From positions 1-47,123 of the forward strand of contig NZ_FPAI01000021.1 in NCBI RefSeq assembly GCF_900116255.1: a DNA stretch of 47,123 bases. Reading direction: 5' to 3'. A model generated the notes under the pieces. The model ran no database searches. It saw nothing but the letters and a program-made list of their open reading frames with translations, and was not told the DNA's origin. The position numbers and the translations under genes are program-made. Position 1 is the stretch's first letter; each line of letters begins with the position of its first letter. Below, one piece after another: positions 22,317-29,468 of this stretch. Source of the DNA: Halolactibacillus miurensis (GTDB taxonomy: Bacteria > Bacillota > Bacilli > Bacillales > Amphibacillaceae).

Positions 22317-22485
22317 CTATATTATCCTATTTCTATTACCTTTAGTTGGCCTTGTCCCTGCTGTTTGGTTGTACGCTAAAGCTATACAATCAGAAATGGA
22401 AAAAGAAAGAGCAAAATATACATTATTTATAATATTAATAGCGCTATCCTTCTTAATAATATTATTGTTATACACTTTTCATTAA
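22297..22485 (+). CDS. Small two-helix membrane protein
   Basis: A 62-aa protein with two hydrophobic segments (YIILFLLPLVGLVPAVWLY and YTLFIILIALSFLIILLLY) joined by a charged hairpin SEMEKERAK. AAAGGAG precedes the ATG. It overlaps the upstream gene. No family recognised; it could be a small subunit of the pilus or secretion complex. Confidence 0.55.
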   Translation: MNLIENNYIILFLLPLVGLVPAVWLYAKAIQSEMEKERAKYTLFIILIALSFLIILLLYTFH

Positions 22486-22533
22486 TTATTGAGGGTAATT
22501 TAGGTATTACTTTATAAAGGGAGGAAATCAACG

Positions 22534-22920
22534 TTGATTAAAGATTCTATCTCTATGGTTGGTTTATTTTATATAGCGATGGTGGCGCTAATGCTTTTGT
22601 TCACAGCACAACGGGAAGGAATCAATCATGATGCAGTTGTGTCGGCTATGGTAACATCTGGGCAAGTGTCCACAATGCAAGGATTGGACAACAGTGCACG
22701 GACGACAAGTGATGCGGTATTTATATCAACCAATCAATTTGAAGAACAGTTTGAAAAAACGTTCGCATCTAACATGAATGTTGATATTGATATCAGTAAT
22801 ATATCGTATGATTATTTTCAGGATAACGGTGATATTAAAGCTGTGAAAATCATTGTTAGCAGTCAAGACGGACAAGAGTATACTACATTTTTAAGACAAA
22901 ATTTCTATGAATTGGAGTGA
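22534..22920 (+). CDS. TadE/pseudopilin-like membrane protein
   Basis: A 128-aa protein with one N-terminal membrane helix (SMVGLFYIAMVALMLLFTA) and an extracellular domain (VDIDISNISYDYFQDNGDIK). This is the plan of TadE/TadF-type minor pilins. TTG 22534 follows AAAGGGAGG at good spacing. It precedes the tadA-like ATPase gene, whose start overlaps or nearly abuts its stop, so it belongs to the Tad-like module. Confidence 0.6.
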   Translation: MIKDSISMVGLFYIAMVALMLLFTAQREGINHDAVVSAMVTSGQVSTMQGLDNSARTTSDAVFISTNQFEEQFEKTFASNMNVDIDISNISYDYFQDNGDIKAVKIIVSSQDGQEYTTFLRQNFYELE

Positions 22921-22925
22921 TTGAC

Positions 22926-24134
22926 TTGGTAAGTCAAGAAATATTACAGGAAATCAAGAATGATCTAAAAGAGTATCATTCAGAACTTTATTTAAAATCT
23001 TTCGTAGATATGGATTCGAGAGACATACTAAAGCGCATTGTTAAAGAAAAACATCAAACAATTTTAAAGGATGAAGAACGATTAAATTATGTCGTATCCG
23101 AAATCGTTGGGTTAGGTGTAATTGATGACATCATAAGTAAGGATGAAACAGTAACGGATGTCAGTTATAACGGAACTTCTTTAATTGTTGAAACACCAAA
23201 TGAGAAGTATGAACACGAAAGTGTTATTGAAGAAGATTATATTAATCAAATTATACAAAAATTCGCTAATGCAGTAGGAAAGGAATTTACACCTAAGTCA
23301 CCAATTCTTGATGCCGCACTTAATAATCTTAGAATCAATGCTGTTCATCGTTCTATCAGTAGTTACGGTACGACAATGGCTATCCGTGTGAGTCGTCCTG
23401 TATTGGCGCTAAACCATAGTAATTTTGAAAACTTTGCTCCTGAGTATATGTTGGAATTCTTCGAAGCAGCTGTTACATCAAGGTGTAACATTGTTATTGC
23501 AGGCGAGACAGGAACAGGGAAAACAGAACTTCAGAAATTCTTAACAAGTTTTATTCCCTTTGATGAGAAAATCGGATGGATTGAAGATACTTTAGAGGGC
23601 CATGTAAAAGAATTATTTCCTGAAAAGGATATTATTAGCTGGCTAGTCACACCAAGTACTAATCATTCTACGTTAATTAAAGCCATGTTAAGAAATAATC
23701 CGACGTGGATCAATGTTTCCGAAACAAGGGAAAAAGAAGCCTATGAAATGATTCAAGCCGTATTAAGTGGGCACCATATGATTACTAGCGCACATACAGT
23801 CAATGCGCGAGCTATACCGACTCGATTTATTAATATGGCCAAGATGGGGTACGTCGTTGATGAGAAATCATTAGAAAGAGATATTTATAGATATTTTCAG
23901 TTGGGCGTATTCATCAAAAAGAAACGTATTAAAGGAAAAATGATACGATTTCTATCTGAAGTTGTTTTCTTTTTAGATGGTGGAAAATGCCACACGATAT
24001 TTGAAACAATTGAAGAAAATGATACACTCAATCATCGCTTTCATACATTACCGATTGAATTTACTAATCGATTAAAAGAATTCAATATTCAGCTAAGTGA
24101 CGTGTTACGCATGAATGAACCAATGACAGTATAA
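22926..24134 (+). CDS. tadA: TadA/CpaF/VirB11-type secretion ATPase
   Basis: A 402-aa hexameric secretion ATPase. Walker A is AGETGTGKTE (about 191-200). An Asp-box-like GWIEDTLE follows at about 220. 'NPTWINVSETREKEAYEMIQ' replaces the usual GEIRGxE with SETREKE, and HxMITSAHT supplies the His box. The N-terminal domain (DVSYNGTSLIVETPN) is CpaF-like. It powers pilus assembly or substrate translocation at the membrane. The start is TTG 22926 with GGAGTGA; GTG 22917 is too close. It is followed by tadB- and tadC-like genes, which favours a Tad role over a pure VirB11 role. Confidence 0.9.
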   Translation: MVSQEILQEIKNDLKEYHSELYLKSFVDMDSRDILKRIVKEKHQTILKDEERLNYVVSEIVGLGVIDDIISKDETVTDVSYNGTSLIVETPNEKYEHESVIEEDYINQIIQKFANAVGKEFTPKSPILDAALNNLRINAVHRSISSYGTTMAIRVSRPVLALNHSNFENFAPEYMLEFFEAAVTSRCNIVIAGETGTGKTELQKFLTSFIPFDEKIGWIEDTLEGHVKELFPEKDIISWLVTPSTNHSTLIKAMLRNNPTWINVSETREKEAYEMIQAVLSGHHMITSAHTVNARAIPTRFINMAKMGYVVDEKSLERDIYRYFQLGVFIKKKRIKGKMIRFLSEVVFFLDGGKCHTIFETIEENDTLNHRFHTLPIEFTNRLKEFNIQLSDVLRMNEPMTV

Positions 24135-24152
24135 TAGATGGGGGTAAGAGAA

Positions 24153-24965
24153 GTGGCAAAGAAAAAAAAGAAAATTTTTAACATTGATGAAATCAATGCT
24201 TATAGAGTCGCATATGGAAATCCAATTGAACGGAAAGATATTATCAAATCGATAATCTTTCCGTTTTTTATATGCGCTCTTTTTGTCTTCATCCTATTCT
24301 TTAAATGGTGGCTAGCTGTTATTGCAGGTTTTATAGGTGTGGTGTATGCATTCAGCTATACGATTCCTCAAAATGAACGAAGAATTTATGAGTTGAAGTC
24401 ATTTAAAGAACGCAACAAGTTTGTAAACAACATGACACAGATTCTAACGAATGCGGATCGCACAGTCTTACAAGCGATACAGATTGTATCTGATCGAGCA
24501 GAAGGAGAATTCAAACAAGAATTAATGATTCTGCAATCTGATTTAATTGAGGGGTCTAGAGAAATAACATTGCGAGCTTTCAAGCGTTTGGAAGAAAAAT
24601 ATCCTAGCGATGTAATGTTTGCACAGTATATCGAGCAACTTACGACGGCAACTTTAGAAGGCAGAAACAATTTAGATACATTAAAAGATATCAAGTCGTA
24701 TCACAATATGATTAAAGATCGGCAAAACTCATTTTTTATATCCAAAAAAGAAAAACATAAAGAATTTAATTTCATGGTTAAAGTAGCATTGGTATTTATA
24801 GGTGCTATTATCTTTTCTTTTGGCTTCCGACAATATATCGATGTATTCGCTAACGGTATTATTGGTTGGGTGACAGCGAGTATCTATTTAGTTGCTGTTA
24901 TGTTTATCTACCATTCTTTTAATCAACGAATGGCAGATGATAGTGTACTGGAGGTAAATGTATGA
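24153..24965 (+). CDS. tadB: TadB-like inner membrane pilus assembly protein
   Basis: A 270-aa protein. It has a basic N-terminus, two membrane helices near residues 35-75 (FPFFICALFVFILFFKWWL), a cytosolic helical domain related to T2SS-F (FVNNMTQILTNADRTVLQAI), and two C-terminal helices (FMVKVALVFIGAIIFSFGF and WVTASIYLVAVMFIY). GTG 24153 has GGGGTAAGAG before it. The order TadA-TadB-TadC is that of Tad systems, where TadB/TadC form the platform driven by TadA. Its stop overlaps the tadC start by four bases. Confidence 0.8.
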   Translation: MAKKKKKIFNIDEINAYRVAYGNPIERKDIIKSIIFPFFICALFVFILFFKWWLAVIAGFIGVVYAFSYTIPQNERRIYELKSFKERNKFVNNMTQILTNADRTVLQAIQIVSDRAEGEFKQELMILQSDLIEGSREITLRAFKRLEEKYPSDVMFAQYIEQLTTATLEGRNNLDTLKDIKSYHNMIKDRQNSFFISKKEKHKEFNFMVKVALVFIGAIIFSFGFRQYIDVFANGIIGWVTASIYLVAVMFIYHSFNQRMADDSVLEVNV

Positions 24966-25681
24966 CAACGATGGAAAAAGTTTATCATCGATTAGCCGAG
25001 AAAGACCTTAGAAAAATGCTGCATCGCATGAGATATAGTGAAGATAAATTTTATGAGATACAAAAGAAAAGAGTCATTCGTGGTGCGCTGATGCTGCTAC
25101 TAACTATATTTTTAAGTTTATTTTCTTGGGTATATGGTGTGTTTGGTTTGATATTGACCGTTGTGCAATGGATGAGTCAATATCGATCAATTAAAGGTAG
25201 TTATCGAAATTTTATATTTAAGCAACAATTAAACTTTTCTAAATTTGCAAGAATGCTAATTCCTTATCTTTATGAAGATGGAGCAACCTTATACAGTGTA
25301 TTTAATCGCTTATTAAATCGACTAGAAGAAAGCTATGTAAAGCAATGTTTAGAACGATTAATTATAGACATGAATAATCATCCGAATTCTGCTATCCCAT
25401 TCAAAGAATTTGGAGAGACAGCATCAGGAACAGATGAAGGTGTTTTATTTATGCATACATTGCATGATTATCAACAGAACAGTTTTGACCGTAGTATCAT
25501 TCAAGAACTTGGCCGCATGGCAAGCGAAGACTTGTTTAAGGGAATAGATGAAATTATTACTTTTAAATTAAAAAAATTCAATCTGTTTCCCACTAAATTA
25601 ACAATGATTAATTTAATCATCGCTATGGGCTATATGTTTTCTGTATATAGTCACTTATTTAAAGATCTCTTACCTAAGTAA
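24962..25681 (+). CDS. tadC: TadC-like inner membrane pilus assembly protein
   Basis: A 239-aa protein with a membrane pair at about 36-75 (ALMLLLTIFLSLFSWVYGVF), a T2SS-F-like cytosolic part (FSKFARMLIPYLYEDGATLY, then EESYVKQCLERLIIDM) and a C-terminal membrane helix (LTMINLIIAMGYMFSVYSHL). It overlaps tadB by ATGA, so translation is coupled. It is the partner platform protein in the Tad-like module. Confidence 0.78.
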   Translation: MTTMEKVYHRLAEKDLRKMLHRMRYSEDKFYEIQKKRVIRGALMLLLTIFLSLFSWVYGVFGLILTVVQWMSQYRSIKGSYRNFIFKQQLNFSKFARMLIPYLYEDGATLYSVFNRLLNRLEESYVKQCLERLIIDMNNHPNSAIPFKEFGETASGTDEGVLFMHTLHDYQQNSFDRSIIQELGRMASEDLFKGIDEIITFKLKKFNLFPTKLTMINLIIAMGYMFSVYSHLFKDLLPK

Positions 25682-25703
25682 CATTTTGAAAGGATTTGAT
25701 TAA

Positions 25704-26066
25704 ATGATAGAAGGTAGTGTTATGAACGTCGGAAAAATATATATGACTATGTTATTAGTTGCACTGATTGTAACAATATCTGTCTTTCTTTTCCATGTTC
25801 AGCAATCCAATCATTTTAAGCAGTATATAAATTATCAGATTGAACGTTCCGGTGGACTCACATTGGATACGATAGACAGAATTAACCAATATAGCGAACA
25901 AAATTTTAGCGGTGTTTTTTCTTTAGATGATTCTCAACAAACAGAAAAAAAACCATATGGCGAAACTGTTGAATATCAAGCGAATGTAAGTATTAAGTTT
26001 CTATTTTTAGACTTCGATATTGTTGAGTTACCAATTTCAGGGTCTGCAATATCTTTAGTTAGATAA
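25704..26066 (+). CDS. Pseudopilin-like membrane protein
   Basis: A 120-aa protein with one N-terminal membrane helix (IYMTMLLVALIVTISVFLF) and an extracellular domain ending with short beta segments (VEYQANVSIKFLFLDFDIVE). It resembles the 128-aa protein at 22534 in plan, both TadE/F-like. AAAGGA lies 10 bases before the ATG. It is placed between tadC and the two mini-pilins, which supports a minor pilin role. Confidence 0.6.
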   Translation: MIEGSVMNVGKIYMTMLLVALIVTISVFLFHVQQSNHFKQYINYQIERSGGLTLDTIDRINQYSEQNFSGVFSLDDSQQTEKKPYGETVEYQANVSIKFLFLDFDIVELPISGSAISLVR

Positions 26067-26089
26067 ACAATTTGAAGGAGGTGTTATTC

Positions 26090-26236
26090 ATGTTAGATCA
26101 AAACACAGATCGCTCAGGGTGGGCGATGGTGGCCCTTGTAGCATTAGGGATCACTGTGGCAATCGTTAAAGTATCATCAACAGAAATTGGTACTTTAATT
26201 ACGGATCAAATTAAAGCTTTATTTTTAAATGTATAA
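26090..26236 (+). CDS. Mini-pilin-like protein, copy A
   Basis: A 48-aa protein, MLDQNTDRSGWAMVALVALG then ITVAIVKVSSTEIGTLITDQ. It has a short polar head, one hydrophobic helix and a short amphipathic tail. The size and plan match Flp-type pilins of Tad systems, though the Flp processing signature with Glu-Tyr is absent; SG|WAMV could be a processing site. GAAGGAGGTG precedes the ATG. It is followed by an almost identical copy, so it is probably the major subunit. Confidence 0.65.
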   Translation: MLDQNTDRSGWAMVALVALGITVAIVKVSSTEIGTLITDQIKALFLNV

Positions 26237-26270
26237 AACAAAATCTAGTTAATAAAAAGGAGACGATAAA

Positions 26271-26414
26271 ATGTTAGATCAAAATACAGACCGTTCAGGG
26301 TGGGCGATGGTGGCCCTTGTAGCATTAGGGATCACTGTGGCAATTGTTAAAACATCATCGACAGAAATTGGTACGTTAATTACAGATCAAATTAAAGTTC
26401 TGTTTACTGGTTGA
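26271..26414 (+). CDS. Mini-pilin-like protein, copy B
   Basis: A 47-aa protein identical to copy A through residue 27. It then differs only at Val28-to-Thr and in the last residues (VLFTG instead of ALFLNV). It has its own AAAAAGGAGAC site. The near identity of DNA and protein shows a recent tandem duplication or gene conversion. Its stop is 36 bases before the left end of the first IscB element. Confidence 0.65.
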   Translation: MLDQNTDRSGWAMVALVALGITVAIVKTSSTEIGTLITDQIKVLFTG

Positions 26415-26449
26415 TGATTTTCATTGCTTGTTAATCCACAGTCAATTAC

Positions 26450-26681
26450 CCACCACTTAAACGCTAACGCGTTTTGAAGTGGGGCTTGCAAAAGCTCTAA
26501 TTGTCTAGCCTAAGTCTTTCGAGGACTACGTTAGAAAAGTGAATACGGCTTTGTATGATTCCCTAGTACATTTTGTCGTTCAGGCGCTGTAACAACTCTG
26601 AGAGGTAGGAGTGGTCAACCTGTTGCACGAAGCTTTTCTAACATTGGCGAAGGGAAACTAACCCTAAAAGGAGGGCGAATC
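26450..26681 (+). ncRNA. Putative IscB omega-RNA (HEARO-type) scaffold, copy 1
   Basis: The 232 bases before iscB are conserved between both copies and start with the long left-end hairpin. In IscB systems the omega-RNA is encoded here and the guide is read from the flank just left of the element, here ending at ...CAATTAC (about 26430-26449). The fold was not computed. Confidence 0.72.
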
Positions 26682-28025
26682 TTGAGAGTATTCGTCAAAT
26701 CCATGCGAGGGTTCAATTTGGACCCTTGCAAAAACCAAAAAGCAAGACAATTACTCAAAGAAAAGAAAGCCAAAATTATAAGTTACAAACCTTTTACGAT
26801 TCAAATGTTGATTGCGACGGGTGAGACAACACATGAATCGCATGTCGGTATTGATTTAGGCGCTAAGTACACAGGTGTTGCGATAACACAAGAAGACAGA
26901 GTCTTAGCAAAAGGCGACATTGAATGTCGCCAAGATATAAAGGCGCTACTTGAAACTAAAAAAATCTACCGAAGGAGCAGACGCTCTCGTAAAACACGTT
27001 ATAGAAAATGTAAATGCAAACATAAAACAACGCGTGTTTACTCAAACAAGAAAGGGAAATGGGTTAAGAAAAAAACATCTTTCACAAGCCCCAGACCCAA
27101 AAGCTGGCTACCACCAAGTCTTGAAAGTCGTACACAAAACTTATTCTTTTGGATTGATACATTCACTTCCCTTTTACCGAAGGTAAAATTGCATATTGAA
27201 GTTGGAAAGTTTGATGTCCAAAAGATGAAAAGTCCAGACATTCAAGGAAAAGCCTATCAAGAAGGGGATACCTTTGGGTATCACGATGTCCGTTATTTTG
27301 TTTTTGCTCGTGATCACTACACCTGTCAAGTGTGCAAGAAAAAAGGAAACATTCTTAACACGCATCATATTATCTATCGAAGCCACGGCGGAAGCGACGC
27401 ACCTTCAAACTTAATTAGCGTATGCACAGATTGTCACACAAGCGACAATCATAAAAGAGGTCGCATTCTTTGGCACTGGATGGAGAAAAGAAAAAAAGTA
27501 CCAACGTATAAAGAACCGCCATTCATGAATGCCTTAAGAATACGCACGTTTCGTAGATATCCTGATGCTAGAATCATCTACGGTTCTGAAACAACGCCAA
27601 GAAGAAAAGAACTTCATCTAGAGAAGACACATTATAATGATGCGATTGCCATATCAGGCATTCAACATATCAAAGAAAATCCACATACGATATTTTATAT
27701 CAAGCAATTCAGAAAGAAAAAACGTTCTTTACACGAAGCGACAGCTAGAAAAGGTCGGAAGAACAAGAACCTAACACAAAAACGCAACAAAAAAAATACA
27801 AAAGAAATGAAAGGTATTCATTTGAATGACACTGTACGCATTTTTGGAAAAATCGGCTTTGTTAGCGGATTTACCACCACTGGTATTTATATCAAAGACA
27901 TCCACAATGCCTATATCACAAAACCGGGAAAGACATACAAACAAGTCGGTTTCAAAGATGTGACAGTGGAAAATCATAACAACAATTGGCAATTCATCTC
28001 CCACCTAGCTCCTGACGGAGCTTGA
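26682..28025 (+). CDS. iscB: IscB RNA-guided nuclease, copy 1
   Basis: A 447-aa protein with IscB domain order. It has an N-terminal PLMP/RRXRR region (VFVKSMRGFNLDPCKNQKAR), RuvC-I GIDLGAKYTG (Asp about 57), an arginine-rich bridge helix (RRSRRSRKTRYRK), RuvC-II IEVGKFD (about 171), and an HNH domain (CQVCKKKG, NTHHIIYRSHGG, CTDCH; about 215-265). RuvC-III THYNDAIAI follows at about 316, and then a C-terminal domain. All catalytic residues expected for target- and non-target-strand cleavage are present. TTG 26682 follows AAAAGGAGGG. IscB is the evolutionary relative of Cas9 and helps keep the element at its site. Confidence 0.93.
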   Translation: MRVFVKSMRGFNLDPCKNQKARQLLKEKKAKIISYKPFTIQMLIATGETTHESHVGIDLGAKYTGVAITQEDRVLAKGDIECRQDIKALLETKKIYRRSRRSRKTRYRKCKCKHKTTRVYSNKKGKWVKKKTSFTSPRPKSWLPPSLESRTQNLFFWIDTFTSLLPKVKLHIEVGKFDVQKMKSPDIQGKAYQEGDTFGYHDVRYFVFARDHYTCQVCKKKGNILNTHHIIYRSHGGSDAPSNLISVCTDCHTSDNHKRGRILWHWMEKRKKVPTYKEPPFMNALRIRTFRRYPDARIIYGSETTPRRKELHLEKTHYNDAIAISGIQHIKENPHTIFYIKQFRKKKRSLHEATARKGRKNKNLTQKRNKKNTKEMKGIHLNDTVRIFGKIGFVSGFTTTGIYIKDIHNAYITKPGKTYKQVGFKDVTVENHNNNWQFISHLAPDGA

Positions 28026-28105
28026 GGAAGGAGACTTCTTGCCTAAGTTCGTTGAACGCTTTTATAAATGAAGCTATATTTTAAAATCAGAATGGAGAAT
28101 GACAC

Positions 28106-28444
28106 ATGAAAAAATTTCTACTTAAAAAGACTTCTAAAATAATATTAGCAATAGGTTTTCTATACTTTATTTTATTACCAGAAGTAAGTTTTGCAGCATC
28201 GACATCACAAGTGAAGACGAAATTAAATAGTGGTTTTACAGCTATACAAGGTGTTCTAACAGGTGTTGTTGTTGTTATTGGTGTAATTGCAGCCATTAAA
28301 ATTTTCCTTAAATACATGCCTTCTTTAGATGATCCGCACAGCAAAAATGAAATGTGGAAATCTATCGGTGGTGTAGGCGTTGCGGTTGGTGGCGCAGCAG
28401 CAGCCGTGTGGCTTGTACCGTGGATTTTTTCACTCTTCCAGTAA
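28106..28444 (+). CDS. VirB2/TrbC-like conjugative pilin or channel protein
   Basis: A 112-aa protein with a signal-like N-terminus (ILAIGFLYFILLPEVSFAAS), then two hydrophobic helices (GVLTGVVVVIGVIAAIKIFL and IGGVGVAVGGAAAAVWLVPW) around a polar loop. That is the VirB2-like plan of Gram-positive type IV systems. GGAGAATG precedes the ATG. It is the first gene after IscB copy 1 and precedes the VirB3- and VirB4-like genes, which is the expected order. Confidence 0.75.
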   Translation: MKKFLLKKTSKIILAIGFLYFILLPEVSFAASTSQVKTKLNSGFTAIQGVLTGVVVVIGVIAAIKIFLKYMPSLDDPHSKNEMWKSIGGVGVAVGGAAAAVWLVPWIFSLFQ

Positions 28445-28467
28445 TCATAGCGAATGGGGAGATAAAG

Positions 28468-28872
28468 ATGTCAGATGTTAATGATGTAAAAGCAAGTTTA
28501 CTAGAGTTGTTAAATGAAGGTCGAGAGAATCAACGCAAGTGGTTTTTCCCCCGAAATGTAGATAGTCGTTATAAATTAATTGCTAATCTCACATTAGGTG
28601 AGATTGTTAAATATTTCATCCCTGCACTAGCTTTAGTTGCAGGGATTTGCTTTATACCGCCTTATAATAGCGCCATTCTTTGGATAGTAAAATCTGTTTT
28701 TATTGTACTAATTCTACTTGTGCCAATGGTTTATGTTATGTATCGGCCAGTAAAAGGACGAGATAATATTCGTACGAAAGACTTTATCAAAGAATATGCA
28801 ATGTTCCAACAAAAACAAAAAGTGTATTACAAAGAACCGAAAAAAAGACCGTGGGAGGTTGATCCGTCATGA
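28468..28872 (+). CDS. VirB3/PrgI-like membrane protein
   Basis: A 134-aa protein with a polar N-terminus, two adjacent membrane helices (about 50-95: YFIPALALVAGICFIPPYNS, then VKSVFIVLILLVPMVYVMY) and a basic C-terminus (QKQKVYYKEPKKRPWEVDPS). Size, topology and position directly before VirB4-type genes fit VirB3/PrgI-type proteins. ATG 28468 follows GGGGAGAT; the longer frame from 28354 overlaps the VirB2-like gene and lacks a site. It overlaps the next gene by four bases. Confidence 0.68.
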   Translation: MSDVNDVKASLLELLNEGRENQRKWFFPRNVDSRYKLIANLTLGEIVKYFIPALALVAGICFIPPYNSAILWIVKSVFIVLILLVPMVYVMYRPVKGRDNIRTKDFIKEYAMFQQKQKVYYKEPKKRPWEVDPS

Positions 28873-29453
28873 GTGATAAATTTATAGATGAATTAAGCCC
28901 AATCGGCGGTGTGTATTCAGATTTTATCTATATGAAAGATAATCGGTTGATTTCTATTATTAAAGTGCAGGGGTTTAACGTAGATATGTTATCATCCTAT
29001 GATCAGAACGCATTATTTGATGATTATGGTACATTCATTGCACAAAATGCACACTACCTACCGCAAACTGTATCAAAAACTGTTCCTATTAGGTTGGAAG
29101 ATTACATTAAAAATTGGAAGAAAGTTTATGTCATGTCTGAAAAAGAAACGCAAACCAATGAAGAATTACGACAACTGAGGGCAAGCTATTTGGCAGAATA
29201 TCAAAAAGTAGAATCGAATGTAAAGATGGCCAAGAAAGAACATTTTATGGTCTTGAGTGAGGATATCAAAAATCCAACAATTGAATTTTTAAAAGCAGCT
29301 GAACAAAACTTACGAGCAAAGACAGACGAGGTTAAACGGTCTTTAGGTGATTTCCTTGAAGGATATACATCGAATATTACTGTTTTAAGTAGTTATGAGG
29401 CGAAGAAATTACTTCACCAATACTTAGATTATGAAATGTCTATGTTTGGATAG
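28869..29453 (+). CDS. TrsD-like protein (VirB4 N-terminal-type region as separate gene)
   Basis: A 194-aa soluble protein. It begins with a strand-rich part, LSPIGGVYSDFIYMKDNRLI then IIKVQGFNVDMLSSYDQ, like the N-terminal domain of VirB4/TraC ATPases. A long helical part follows (TNEELRQLRASYLAEYQKVE) and an end near the membrane-associated segment. pSK41/pGO1-type systems also have such a separate gene (TrsD) before the VirB4-like TrsE. It overlaps the previous gene (ATGA) and precedes VirB4 by 15 bases. Confidence 0.65.
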   Translation: MSDKFIDELSPIGGVYSDFIYMKDNRLISIIKVQGFNVDMLSSYDQNALFDDYGTFIAQNAHYLPQTVSKTVPIRLEDYIKNWKKVYVMSEKETQTNEELRQLRASYLAEYQKVESNVKMAKKEHFMVLSEDIKNPTIEFLKAAEQNLRAKTDEVKRSLGDFLEGYTSNITVLSSYEAKKLLHQYLDYEMSMFG

Positions 29454-29468
29454 AGAGGAGAATAAAAT

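Larger units (their letters stand above)
26450..28057 (+). mobile_element. IscB element, copy 1 (IS200/IS605-like, no tnpA)
   Basis: 1608 bp, nearly identical to 43510-45117. It is preceded by GTCAATTAC, with TTAC just outside as in IS608-type insertion. The left end has a long hairpin (CCACTT-AAACGC with GCGTTTTGAAGTGG) and the right end ends GTTGAAC after AGCTCC/GGAGCT and GAAG/CTTC hairpins. It lies between the mini-pilin and VirB2-like genes, so it splits the operon without breaking a gene. Boundaries come from comparing the two copies. Confidence 0.85.

Noticed and set aside
22926-24134. Calling the ATPase a plain VirB11 of the T4SS
   Set aside because: TadB- and TadC-like genes follow with coupled starts, so a Tad role is more economical, though a VirB11-like function is not excluded.
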